A DNA stretch of 64,000 nt from Dipylidium caninum. Its lineage: Eukaryota; Platyhelminthes; Cestoda; Cyclophyllidea; Dipylidiidae. This document shows, piece by piece, positions 11,346 to 23,600 of the stretch. The translations under genes were made by a program, and so were the position numbers. The notes beneath the pieces are model-generated. The model was not told where the DNA came from. It did no database searches and worked only from the letters and a program-made list of their open reading frames with translations. Position 1 is the stretch's first letter. Every line of letters starts with the position of its first letter. The stretch covers positions 434,001 through 498,000 of the forward strand of contig QEYB01001436.1 of the NCBI GenBank assembly GCA_017562135.1, given 5' to 3'.

Positions 11346-14300
11346 TAACGAATGTCTTGGCAATAAATAAACAAATGCAACATCATCTACGCCTGTTTGT
11401 GTATGCGCTCGGTGTGTGTGTGTGTGTGCGAGCGTGTGTTTACAATCTTGGGTTTGTTTAAACTCACTTCACGTAATTCTGATAAATTGACGGCCCTCGT
11501 GGCACTGAGTGAATCGTGGACGAGCGAGTCGCCTTCGCTGCAACTCGTCGTGCAGATTGCGGCGTTCAGCGTGTCGTCAGCCCGTGTTCGCCATGGACGT
11601 CCTGCTCAGATCCACGCACAACTCGAGGGAGGGGGGCGACACTCGGAGGCTTCTGGTAGTCGTCTGGGGGTGCCACTGGATGGGGCCTGAAGCAGGCTGA
11701 TTACGGGATTTGCGAAGGCCACTTCATCGCATCGACATCTCGCATGTTCCACAGTCCCTGTGGAGGATGATCCAAAATAGTTTGACATGGCAACGGATGG
11801 GACTCATTCTTACTTTCCCACTCCCATCGGGAAATCAGGCCAGGCATTATCGTATTCGGCTTTAGCTCTTCTCATTAGCTTAGCCTTAAGGTCCATCCTG
11901 CCTTCCTCCGCGTCCCTGATTAGCCCCGGCGACCTCTCCGCCAGCCAAGTTACTATCTACTTAATCGGTTTTCAGTAGACGTTTACGTTCACCTCCAATC
12001 TGTCGTGCACCGGCTAGTCGGTTATATTCTGCCAAATGACATCAATCACATCTTTACACTGGCATCCCTTGGATGCTGACAGATGCTTTTGAATGCTCCT
12101 GACCAGTTGTAAAGCGGAGGCGTGATCACAGGCGCCATTTGTCGCGTCAACTGACCAACTGATTGACCGAGTCCCCGTTTACCAGACACAGAATAACACA
12201 ACCGACGGCCAATGAGTATTCCAACTCCTCCTTCGAGCGGAATTGCGGACGATTTCTCTCCAGTTGTGAGCGGCCCACCACTCCCCGCCTCGCCTGCTTC
12301 ACTTTTCACCCAGTGGAAGGCCGACTTTTGGTGGCTTCCACACTCCTCCTCTCGAATGGAGTGAATTCCTGCGAGGTGGTGGCTCTTTTACCCCGCAACA
12401 AGTAGAGAGCAGTGAAATCGCCTCCTTGAGTCCGTTCCCTTGCCTTTTTAACAATTAACTGACACCGATTTTTGTCTCTTTTCCCGCCTCACTTCCTCTC
12501 CCGGACTGCCTCTTGCCTCTCTTCCCCCTCCCCTCCCCCCCCTCGCCTGCCGCCCCGCCTCCCGCGTTTCCCCACGTCTACATAAATAAAAAGTTACTCA
12601 CCCACACGTACAAACACCGCGCTCTCGCCGCGACCTCTTGGGGTCCGAATGACTCCCTCCTTTTTTCGCTCTCAACCCTCGGCAGGCAACGAGGAGGGAG
12701 AAAAAGGCAGTGGGAAGGAAAAATAGGCGGAAACACGAGGATGAGGCGGTTTTTGAGGAGGCACAGGGCGAAAAAAGGCGGCTGTTGGAACGCGATAAAC
12801 TTGGCTGTCGTGCTCGGTGCTGTGAGCGGAGGGAGGAGGAGTCTCTCAGCGAAATGAGTGCACAAATCCGAAATTCTCCGGGCGTCAATCGCCGCGTGGT
12901 CCGCTCCGCCCCTCGTCTCAGCCCCTCTTGGCCTCCGAGCGGGGCGGGAGGAGGTCTCCGAGCATTCCACGGTGCCGCGGTCCACAGTGCAGTCGTTCAG
13001 AGACGAAAGGATCTCAGCAGTGGCTCCGTGGAACCGCGCCGCGCCGTCCAGTCGCCGTCCCTGCCGGCTTCAGCGCATCCGCAGCCTGCGCGGAGGAGAA
13101 GCGCGCAGAAGGCGGAGTAAGCGCCTCTTTTCCTTCCCACCTCCCAGTTAACATGTCGCCATCGCGCTTGTCATCGCGTGGTTTAAAACTTTAATGCCGC
13201 TGCCGCCGTGGGAGGCGGACTTAACGCTCCGACGCCGCTTAACGCCTCGTCGCGCGATGTCACCGCTTCCGCCCGACTGATCGGGACAGTCGCCCACGGG
13301 GCGCAGGCGGCAGCCAGCCACCCCCGCCCCTTCGTTCCGCGGTCGGGGCGACGAGGTGGCGCTGGCCAGTCTGCAGACGCCAAGGAGTCGGCGTTGAAAG
13401 GCTGTCGCCAGCTGAATGGGAATGGAACCGCGAAACAGGCGTGGGGGGGTGGCGGGGATCCCGCGAGGAGGTGGACAGAGCCCTTTGCCTGAGACGGCCA
13501 GTCTGGCGCGGCGGAGGGGCGGCCGGACACGCGACTTCAACGCAGTGGAGCCCCTCGGAACCGCTGCGAACCGCCGTGGTCCTCGTCGAATCGCTTCTTC
13601 CTCCTCCAGCCCCCTTCCGACCCATTGTGCCGGTCGGGTGGCCTCTGAAGGCGCGGACGCAACCGCCTACAAACCCCCGCCACCTCCGTCACACATATGT
13701 GACAGCACGATTTCCACCCTTCTAAAGAAACACGACGACCGGACACGCGATACAGGCCGGTCGCCTCGGGGCTCCGGCGTTCGACTCGCCTCTCAGACCA
13801 TGTCTGGCGACGACGCGGCCCGTCTGGACGTCGTGGAGGCCACACGGAGTCCGCTCTGCGGCCAATGTCGCCTAATTGGCAGGTCGCCTCCGGCAGACGC
13901 GACAGAAGGCGGGCGGAGGCGCGCGGGGGAAGGAGCAGCAGGCCACTGACAAGCTGTCACAGCAGTCACATGTCCGCACTCATGAATTATGCAGTCGGCG
14001 CAAGCGCCGTCGGCAGCAGCGGCTTCGGCCGGGACCGACATCCTCCATTATTCACAGTCCATCTCTCCGCCGCGCCAGGCTTCACTTCCTTCCTCGTTCC
14101 TTTTTCTCTCCGTTTTTTTTTCCTCGGGGAGGCGACGCGACGCAACGCGATGTGATGCACACTTTTATTACTTCTTAGCCAATTTTTGCGACTTCCTGCC
14201 TCTCTTTCTGTTTTTTTTTTTGGTTTTCTCCCGCTCTCTTGTCCAACCTCAACTTATTATTTCGCCCCGGCGAGTTGGTCGGCATTTCTGTGGGTCGCGC

Positions 14301-16023
14301 AGCCCACCGATGGTCTTTCCTCGGCACCACGAGGGGCGAAGGACGCCCCATTTTGACCGAGCGTTGCGCGGGGACCGACACCTCGGCCCTGCGAGGTGAC
14401 GACCCGGTGACTCCTGGCGAAGCGAGCGCCGCCTTTGGCCTCCGACGCGCCGGAGGGCTGCCGCACGGCGGGGAGGCGGGGGAAGAGGAGAGAGCGGCGG
14501 CGAGCGGCGAGCGGAGCGGAAGCGGAAGAGGCGAAAGGAAAGGCTCCGCGAAGCCACAATTCGAGGCGACTTCCTCCCTCCCAGCGTCTGCTGCCAACGC
14601 GGGGTCGCAGACCGCCGCGGCGGGAGCCCGACGGTCCTCCGGTCGCGTCCACGTCCTCCCCGATCCTCCGCGCACCACACGGCGTTCGGAGGAGTCGAGG
14701 GAGGGAGGAGCAGCCGTGCACGGAGGCGAAGAAAACTGCCGCTCGAGGCCAAGGACACAGCTGAAATGCCCAACTGTGCGGTTGCTCCTCGGTCCAACTT
14801 CCTCCGCCAGCCCCTCGTGCCTTGTTCTCCTCCGTCCGGAGTCGTCGAGCAGCGAATGGACGATGCAGTCCCTTGACAGGGTTGAAGGCCTCGTTGTGAG
14901 GTGATTCTGACACGACCTGTCCGCCTCCACCGTGTGGGGCCCGCTAAAGTACACTCTCCGCCCCCCTAATGATTGTCATTTTGCCCAAATAGGACGCCGC
15001 AGACGACGCGAGGCGGGGAATTTTGGCAGAGGCGGAGGAGGCGGAGGAGGCGGAGAAGGCGGGCTCTCCCCTTTGGGACGCGTCGCTTGGAGTCGACATG
15101 CCGGTCGCGCGGTCCGACAACGGCGAAAACGTCGACGCCAAGTGGAAAAAATTTGACGCTGCGCAACTGCGAGGCGGTAGCGGGCGAGAGGCCGAAGACG
15201 ATGTCCGTTTTACGTCCTTCTTTTGACCACTTTCCTCACTCCCTCGTCAGCACTCTTACGTGGCCCTCTCGACGGCTCTTGTGCCCCTTCCTGACGCCTG
15301 GCGGGCGTCTTATTCGTCCCTCTCCACGCAGCGTGAAGAAATTCTCCCCACGTCAACTCCTTGCTGCGGCTCTGGATGGTCCTGTCGTGCGGTTTTAGCC
15401 TCCGACTGGTTCAGTTCGCCTCTTCTTCGCCCTCAGTAGCGAAGATCGCCCTCCACTCCCGACGACGTGGCGTCCGAGGCTCCACTTCCACTGGCCGGTG
15501 CTCCAGCGCCTCCGCCGACGTCGGGCAGCGCGCCACGGGGGTCTCGACGGGCCCGGCGCCCTCCGCCGCCACGAGGGCCGTCCACGGAGCTCTACACCCG
15601 CCCGACCGGCGTATCCGGTGGCCAAATACACACCCACACACACATAAATATTCTTTTATGTGGGCAAAGGAAGCCCCAATAAAAACACCTCTAATTTTTT
15701 AAACATCATCTCGTCTTTATTGCCCTCCCACCGTAAAACTGCCACTTGGTGCCCCTTTTAATGGCTTTAACTACATCCACTTCACACCCGCCGGCGGGGC
15801 GCAGTGAAAGCGCAGCCGCCATCGCCGCTCCCGGTGGAAATTCCACGTCTCCCGTCGGTTGAAATGGCTCTGCGTGGATAATTTCCCGCATAAACCATTA
15901 ATTTTTTCCTCTTCTGTCACACTGGCAGTCGCAGTGGTGACAGTGTGCAGGCAAAGGCGGTTGATTGGTTGTTTAACCGCCTGCTCACGATGATGTGACG
16001 GTTGACAGAAGGCGAAGGCTTTC

Positions 16024-16135
16024 GCCCTTCCTTCCTTCCTTCCTGCCTTCCCTCCTCCCTTCCTCCCTTCTCTCTCTGTCTCTCGCTTGCTCTTTCTCTT
16101 GCTCTCCCTCCCTCCCCTCCCCTCCCCTCTCGCTC
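16024..16135. repeat. C/T-only low-complexity tract
   Basis: More than 100 bases almost entirely C and T, made of CTTCC, CTCTCTGT and CCCTC blocks. It is a strong strand asymmetry in the intergenic spacer. Confidence 0.75.
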
Positions 16136-17861
16136 TGACGGCAGTCAACTGATAGCAAACATCAACGGCATCTTTTGCCTGCCCTCCTACCCGCTCGCTT
16201 GTCTATCTGTCTGTCTCCACCTTGCGTAAATTGACAGGTTGACATTTCCTGCCTCCTCACCGCGTCTACCGACTTCAGCTGCTCTGTCCTGTGTCCAACG
16301 CCGGGGGAGAGAAGGGGAGCGGGCGGGAAATAATTATGCACATGATAAATTGCCCAGTGTGAGTGATTTCATCGCAAATTCACATTTTTTTACGGAGACG
16401 GGGAAAAAAACCCCATTCCGCAAACCAACTTACTTGCGTCCAAGTCTGCGCACACGCCGGCATATCGATTTTGTCCGATCGATAATTAACTGAGCTTAAT
16501 TACACGAGGTCTCATCGATTTGTGCAGTGCACTCAGCTGAACTCAATTCACGACGCGAGAAGCCGAGCGCGATATCGATTGTCCCTTCTGTCCCACGCCC
16601 CCCACCCCTCGGGCCTCGCCGCGCCAACAGGTGAGGGGAATTTTTTGACTTCCTCTCCCCCCCGCCCCGCCCCCCGTTTCATTTAAAAGTTGTGAAAATT
16701 CGGCTTCGGGGGCTGCGGCGGGTGGCGTGGGGCGAAGGCGGGGGCGAGGAGGGGGGGGCGGTGATTTACACGAATTCACCGCCGACCTGAAAGTGTAAAT
16801 AACGCAGGCCCTTACGACGGTCAGATGACTGATGGCGGTGGGATTTTGTTCAGTGTTGCTGCCCCCCCCTCCCCCCGGGGCAATGATTAGTCGCGCAACC
16901 GTTAGACTAAAATGCCCCCAAGGAGGGGGGGGGAGGCGGTCCGGAGGCGGAAACCCACACACCCCTCGCGTACAGGGCGATGTGCGACCTTCGAGGACGA
17001 CCTCGTGACTTTGGAATGGACGAGTCCGCGGTGTTGAACGCCTTCTGAATCTCAGACGCAGACGAAGACTTTCGGTCGCGCTCTGACAAGCCCGCCCTGT
17101 ACGCCCTGTCGGCTTCGACTGACAAGGGAGTGAGGAGAATGCACCGACGCCAAGACACTGGAAGCAGACAATTCCCCGCCTCGCCTCCAGCCGTCCTAAC
17201 CTCTGGCCACCTCCACGAAGATCTCCTCCCCCGAAGCTGACATCGCGTCTCGGAATGGCCCCCCCGCCCTTTGGCCCCGCTTGGAGCCCACTGCACTGGG
17301 GGAATCAACTCGCCTTGATGCAGTGGGGTCCGGGAGAATGCCATACGAATTTTGGGCAAGTTGTCGCTTTTTTCACAACGCTATCTCTCTCCCTCCTTCC
17401 TCCCTCCACCGCCGCGGCCCCTCCACCCCCATCCTTGCGCTCTCGCTGCCTCTGCCTCTGCCTCTGCCTGTCCCCCCCCCCTCCTCTCGCTGCCTTCTTA
17501 CATTGTACGAAGGGGAAAAAAGTCAGCGGCAGCAGGGGCACTGATCAGCGGTAAATGGTCGGCATTGGCGGTAGATGCAATCTTTTATGGCATCGCGGAG
17601 ATGCGCCTTAAGATCCTGACATCGCCATCGTCGCTGCGCTGTCTTCTTCTTCTGCATCTTCTTCTTCTTCTTCTCCTCCCCCATCTTGCGTCGCGCTGCG
17701 GCCCCTCTTCCTCGCTCTTTCCGCCCGGCGAAGAGAAAATTTTGGACAAAATGTACAATTTGCGAGGCTGACAGGCCAGTGAAGGTGACACGAGTTGGAG
17801 ACGAACGCCGACGACGAGGTCGTCGATGGCACTACAGACTACGGCCGCCGAGGTGTCAGTT

Positions 17862-18005
17862 GAGGCGGAGGCGGAGGCGGAAGGGAGGCGAGGCGAGGCG
17901 GAGGCGGAGGCGGAGGCGGAGGCGAGGCGAGGCGGAGGCGGAGGCGGAGGCGGAGGCGGAGGCGAGGCGAGGCGGAGGCGGAGGCGGAGGCGGAGGCCGA
18001 GGCGA
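17862..18005 (+). repeat. GGAGGC hexamer array, left arm only
   Basis: About 140 bases of GGAGGC/GGCGA units. The matching place in the right arm (near 27,790-27,825) has only a few remnants of the unit, so this array accounts for most of the arm-length difference. Confidence 0.85.
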
Positions 18006-19477
18006 GACACGCAGGCGTTTGCCTCGTCCCGCCAAAGTCGACTAATGAGACGAGGCGAGGGAAAAATTAAGTCGGACAAGAGGAGCACAGAGAATGCGAG
18101 CACGTGATTGGCCAGCCGCGTTGGGGCCACCTCGGGGCGTCTCACCCGGGTCCCCAGTCGACCTGACCCCACCCCCTCCCCCTCGATTTCGCCTCCCACA
18201 ACCGCCACTTGGCGAACCCGTCGATCGCCAACTTCTTCCTCGAGGCGCGGATGGAAGCCGTGGACGCAGTGGAAGCAGTTGCACGCGTGTCGCGTCGTCT
18301 CGGGCCTCCACCCGGTCCACGCGGGGCCGCCACCCGGTGGTCGGGCAGAGGTGAAAGGGAAGCAATGACACCGGTGCTCGTCGCGACATGTGCACGACGT
18401 CGTCGTGGGGGGGAGGGGGAGGGGGGGCAAGGAAAGTCCATGTCCCCGACGAGGAGGCTCCGAGGCGGCGGAGGCCTCGTCTCACGTGCGACAGGGCGGC
18501 GGGGCGCTGCCACACGCGGAGGCAGAATGGGGTGGATGAGAGCGAGTGGGAGAGGGGCAAACCACGCAACAGCCTCGTCGATTAGCTGAATCGCTGAATC
18601 GCTGAATCGGTGAGGCGGTGGAGCGGTGGAGCGGTGGAGCGGTGGAGCGGTGAAGCGGTGCGCAGCACGACCAGACGCGTAATTTATCTGTCGCCTTTCG
18701 GCGCAATCGTTCATTCACACGACAACGTCGTCTCGGCGCATCGCCCGAGTCTATTAATTCCAAACACTGGAACACGCACACCCACGCACATTCACGCGCA
18801 CGAGTGGGTGAAGAAACAGCAGCAGCAGCAGCAGCAGCATCAGCAGCAACCTCCAACCTCCGTCCAGCATCCAGCGCGTCAACTACCACCTCGCAGCTCC
18901 CAGCTCGCAGCCCGCAGCCTGCAGCCCGCACCCGCCACCTTTCGCCTCTCGCCTCTCGTCTGTCGTGGGTCGTGGGTCGCGGGTCGTGGGTCGTGGGTCG
19001 CGGGTCGTGGGTCGTCTGGGGCTTCGCAGTGTCCAGTCCCGTCGAGGCGGTTGGCCGCCGCACTCGCACGCCACTCAAACACGCCCCTCGAGGAAAGGCT
19101 TCGTGTGGTGTCGCTTCAACTTGTTCGGGACAAATTCCCTCGCCTCGCCTCGCCTCGTCTCGTCTCGTCTCGTCTCGTCTCGTCTCCCTCTGCCTCCTCG
19201 CCTCCTCCTCGCCTCCTCCTCCGCCTCCTCGGCCGCCCCGTTAGGTTGCCTGAGGCGAGGCGGCCACCTTCAGCTGTCAGGTCGGCCGGGAGAAGGAGGC
19301 CTTGAGGGCGACGCCAATCAGCCAACTGACAAGCGTGTCAATACACGCTCGGTGAGTGGGCGGAGCTCACCAAACGACGGCCGCGAGGCGATGCTGCATC
19401 TGCATCTGCTGCTGCTGCTGCTTTGCTGCTATTGTTGTTGAGGATAAATGATGATGATTATGGGGTGATGGGGGTGA

Positions 19478-19525
19478 TGCTCGAGGGTCGAGGGTCGAGG
19501 GTCGAGGGTCGAGGATCGAGGGTCG
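19478..19525 (+). repeat. GAGGGTC heptamer array
   Basis: About six tandem copies of GAGGGTC. The reverse complement is at about 26,278-26,326 in the right arm, so the array predates the inverted duplication or was copied with it. Confidence 0.85.
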
Positions 19526-20655
19526 AGTGCAACCATGACGACAGGGTGACGCAGGCGCAGGAGGAGGCGCAGGAGGAGGCGCAGGAGGAGGCGCAGGAGG
19601 AGGCGGAGGGGGGGGCGGAGATTAGAGGTGATGGGAAGCGGGGTTGGGGATGAAGATGGGCAGCAGAGGAGTCCATCACTGCCACCGCCGCCACCACTGA
19701 CGGACGAAGTCGAAACTCATTTCCATCCCCCGAGGATTAGCAGCTTCGCTGACACAAACGCCTCGTTACTTTACTCGGCGCGCGTCTCACCAACGCCGTT
19801 TTGTGTCGACGGCCTCGCGCGCCTCCACTCGCCTCCACTCGCCGTCGATGAGGCAGTCGAACAGCGCCAAACGCCTCCATCACCGGAGGAGGGGAGAGTG
19901 GCGGTGCGAGAGGCGGCGGGGGAGGCGGAGGAGGGAGAGCGGACGTGGTCGCAACGCCTCCACCTCCTCACTGCCACCGCTGTGTCCGCTGCGGACAGTC
20001 GTCTCCTTCGGCATCGCGTGTCCTCCCTCCTCCTCCTCCTCCTCCTCTTCCTCTTCCTCCTCTCCCTCCTCTCCACCTCTCCACCTGGTCACCCACGCGC
20101 CCGCATTCCCTCGAGTGACTGCTGAGAGTGAAACGCGACGTGGGAGCCAGTCGATGAGGCGAAGAGTGAAGCGCCAAGCAACTTCCGCGCCAGCCTCCTC
20201 TCCTTTCCTTTCCTTTCCTTTCCTTTCCTCTATTCGAGGCGTCGAAGGATGCAAGTGGGAGAGCGAAGCACGACACAAACGTCTGGAAGAGACTCGGGGA
20301 CGTTGTCCGCCTGCCTCCTCACAGGCGACTCGCGATTCCCTCTTTCAACACAAACCAGGAGGGTCTCACTGTGACTCCTCGTCTCTCTTCCTTTCCTTCT
20401 CTCCTTCTCTCCTTCTCTCCTTCTCGTCACCCTCGCACCCACTCGCTCTCACGCGCCAGTTCCCGCTCCCGCTCCCGCTCCAGCTCCAGCTGACACTCAC
20501 ACTCACACGCACACGCACACGCACACGCACACGCACACGCACACCCTCGCCTCCTCCTTCTCCTCCACTGCGTCGAAGCGAACTTCTTTGTTCTCGCAAG
20601 ACACTCCTCACCAGAGGAGGCGGTGAGAAGGAAAGGAGGCGAGAGGAAGGGATCA

Positions 20656-23600
20656 GGATAAGGAGAATGAGAAGGGGAAGGGGAAGGAGAAAAAGGAGAG
20701 AAGGGAAAAGGTGGAGGAAAAGACAGCAGGAAGAAGGTGATGAGGGACGATGCGAGGAGAGAATAGGGAAGACTGACAAGATCACTCAGGTTGAGAAGAC
20801 ACATCGCACAACCCTTCCTTCTCAACCCGTCACAGACAATCCCGTCCTCCACACATGTAACTTGACTGAGATCTTGTGGGACAGGTCGCTGATTAGTGAA
20901 TTGAGTAGTATTTTCATGGCATTGGAAATGTTATTGTGGCCACCTCAAGCTGCTAGGGAAGTACTCGTTCGAGGATTCACCGTGCCAAGAGAGCGGAGGG
21001 TGAGTTGTCAGGGCGCGAAGTGAGTCACGAGCGGGCGCGTGCTGCTGGCGGTGATGGGAGGTGACAATTCCCTTCAGCCTCCGCCTCCCCCTCCTCTCCT
21101 CTCTCCTCTCTCCTCTCTCATCTCTCATCTCTCCTCCCCTCTCCTCTCTCCTCTCCTTCGGCCGCTTCTCCCCCGACCTGAGGTGGATAGAAGCCAAAGA
21201 CCAGAGGGGTAAATCATCCGGAGGGGCAGGAGACGAAGGCGGGCATGAGAGCCCGGAAAGTGAGTCACGAGATTTCCGGTCGCTCTCACCGCGCCTTCCC
21301 CCCTGTCCACCGCGGTGGGGCGGGCGTCTCGTCAGAACGCGCTGTCCGAGAAACGAGAGCATGGGAGAACGCGCCCACCAAATCGGGTGGTGGGCAGGCG
21401 AGAGGGCGAAGGAGGAGCCTCCCGAGTCCCTCCGCCGTCGGTGGGCGGGAGCCGCCGCCCGCCCGGTGCCACGACACACACAGGCGGAGGCGACCGGAGC
21501 CGAGGCTGGGAGCGATGCGCCCGATTGGCCGCGGTGTGGGCTCACGATTTGAGGCGTCGTCGGTGGTGGTGGCAGTCGGATGTCATAAATCATGGACCAC
21601 AAAACTCAGTGAGCGCGGAAAGGGGGGCGGGCGAAGGCAGTTTGGCCGGCGCTTTTACTGCTCTCCCAAAAGTCCCCACTTCCGATCTGCCCTCGCAGGT
21701 GGTCCAGCCGCCTGGACGCGAAAACGGGCAGCTCTTTGCCCCGCTGGGACAAGCTCGGCGATCCAGGGCGCATCGCCTCCCTGTCCGATCGAGTGGACGT
21801 CGTCCGAGGTCGGCATCCTCCGCAGGTGCCTCCCGCCCCGCCCCCGGCACGCCCGGTGCTGGCGGACCGCCTCCCCACTGGGGACTCAGAAGGTCCCCTG
21901 CCGTCCTCTTTGTCATCCTCTATCGCGTCCTCGGAGGCCTGTCGGCTGAAATCGCCCCTACCGACCGCCATGCGCCGCCTCCTCCGCCTCCTCCTCGCCC
22001 CGGGAGAGAGTGAGTACGCACCTCTCGGCCGTCACCCCCGAAAATCGCTCCGGCAAACAACTTCCCCGTGCGTTTTGGGACGAAAGTGGCCGAGTGCGGT
22101 TGCCCGAGGAGGTGGGCCAGCAGAGAGCGAAGGCCACTTCGTTACTTCGTGACGACTCAGCTCTATTTTCGGCCCCAGTTGACCTGCTCGACTGCGTGGA
22201 CGCTTCGGCATCTGCCGGCCGCACCGCCGACCGGGTCGCCGCGCCAGCCACGGCCACCCGCGCCGGCTGCGCCGCTTATAAATCTTCCTTCCCTCCGCGC
22301 CATTACCGGTGCTGCGCGGGCGTGACTTGGAGGCGTACGACGTGAAAAAGATGTGGTGGGCGAGTTAGAAAAGATGCTAAAATTTCGTTTGTTGGATGGT
22401 TGGTTGGCCCGCCGGACGACAAAGCTCGGCGTTTGTGTCCACTCGCTTCCAGCCAGGAGAGCGGGGAAACCATTAGTGGAGGAGCCCCGCCGCGGAGGAT
22501 CTCGCGGGGTCCGTGCCGCCGAGACCGTTTTGGGGCTCGTCTCCGCGCACGGCAGTCGGCGATCTGGCCGTCCTGTGTGCGACCTCTTCCTCTTGGCCCA
22601 GCAGCCTCGTGGAAGCTCGGGCCAGAAGTGAACAGCTCCGGGGCAGTAGTGTCCAGGCAGCGAAGATGTACCGCCGCTACTCGTCCAACTGCCCAGCGGA
22701 GAAGGAGAGCGTCCATCAAAGTGTCCGGTAGATAGTCCGAGTCGCCCGCTTCACACAACGCCCAACTGGGAAACATTGCTGCTGCTAACCGGCTGGTTTT
22801 CCGCCTTCCGAGTCCTTCCGCCCTGCAGACTAAAGAATGGTCTGTTCAGACCAGGTGTCGTCGGGCAGAGCCCCGGGCGTAGACACCCTTCGACGAGCCG
22901 CCGGGACACTCGCAGAGGCTGCAATCCTCCCTCGGTCGCCACCGCGGCGAGGCGAGCGCTTTCTCTCACCACCAGGCAGCGACTACTGATTTCAGTAGTA
23001 TCGGGCGGCCGCTTCTTTGAACAAAGGGGAAATGAGAGGAGGAGCAAAATTCCGACCAACGTTTTCCATTTCCCTCCTTGTCCACGTAAATAGCTGCCAC
23101 GGGGGACTCGAGAAGACCGTTAACGCCCTGCGACAGCTTAATGCTTCCCTCGTCCTTTCCACGCAGAGCGTGACACCTTTGGCATGGGTGACGGGCTTTG
23201 GTCTCACTTGACATCCCACTTCGCTCCTCGCCGCTCGAATGCCGGCGAGTTGACTGGCAAGTGAGTGAATTTCGGCCATGGGGGAGGACCCGATTCGCCC
23301 TCGGCGGGGATATGGCGGAGCGGGGAGGGCCGGTGGACGGTCTACATCTTCCAAGCTCCTCTTCTCTCTTCCAGCGGCCAAATTTGAATAAAGTGGACTT
23401 TCAGACTTGAGTTTTGTGCGTGTGTCGCCATGTCTGGCTTGTGAAGACGTGTTTACCGCCTCCCACAGCCCTTCAGGCGGCTGACAGGGCGGCAGGAGAG
23501 CGGGTCCACCGCTGCCGCTGACATGGACGCTCCCCCGAGGTGGACAGCACCTCCGCTCGCCCTCTCGTCGCCGACTTACTCGCGGAGCATTCCAACTTCC

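Larger units (their letters stand above)
3176..17754. other. Intergenic, GC-rich, no supported gene
   Basis: About 14.6 kb between the forkhead stop codon and the inverted repeat. Many overlapping ORFs are open on both strands, some over 400 codons, but they are arginine/proline/serine-rich, overlap in several frames at once and resemble no family; low stop density in GC-rich DNA explains them. The visible content is pyrimidine tracts (3901-3957, 10158-10205, 16024-16135), alternating CG/TG DNA (8849-8948), CCAC/CCG repeats (11309-11345) and CCAAT boxes. Confidence 0.6.
17755..20655 (+). repeat. Left arm of a large inverted repeat
   Basis: This 2.9 kb segment reappears reverse-complemented at 25,165-27,905. 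Anchors I aligned by eye: 17,755-17,825 with 27,825-27,905; 18,010-18,140 with 27,650-27,785; 18,775-18,860 with about 26,985-27,045; 19,370-19,530 with 26,275-26,455; 20,500-20,650 with 25,170-25,310. Blocks look roughly 90% identical, with indels at tandem repeats. Simple arrays within it include GGAGGC (17,862-18,005), GGAGCGGT (about 18,608-18,660), CAG (18,811-18,845), TCGTGGG (18,957-19,018), GAGGGTC (19,478-19,525) and CACACG (20,500-20,545). ORFs of up to 406 codons here are low-complexity and recur antisense in the other arm, so I do not call genes. No transposase and no clear target-site duplication are visible. Confidence 0.9.

Noticed and set aside
18610..19305. Gln-rich ORFs of 231 codons (and the 154-codon counterpart at 26,709-27,173 minus) as a conserved gene pair
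   Set aside because: The similarity is explained by the inverted repeat; frames contain tandem-repeat translations and shift between copies.
18599..20545. Tandem arrays considered as a CRISPR array
   Set aside because: Units are 5-8 bases without unique spacers and the context is an animal genome.
20960..20975. GTTCGAGGATTC, resembling a tRNA B box
   Set aside because: No A box at the right distance and no cloverleaf could be folded from the flanks.
19803..21023. 406-codon plus-strand ORF
   Set aside because: Lies mostly in the left inverted-repeat arm, is low-complexity, and is not preserved as an intact frame in the other arm.
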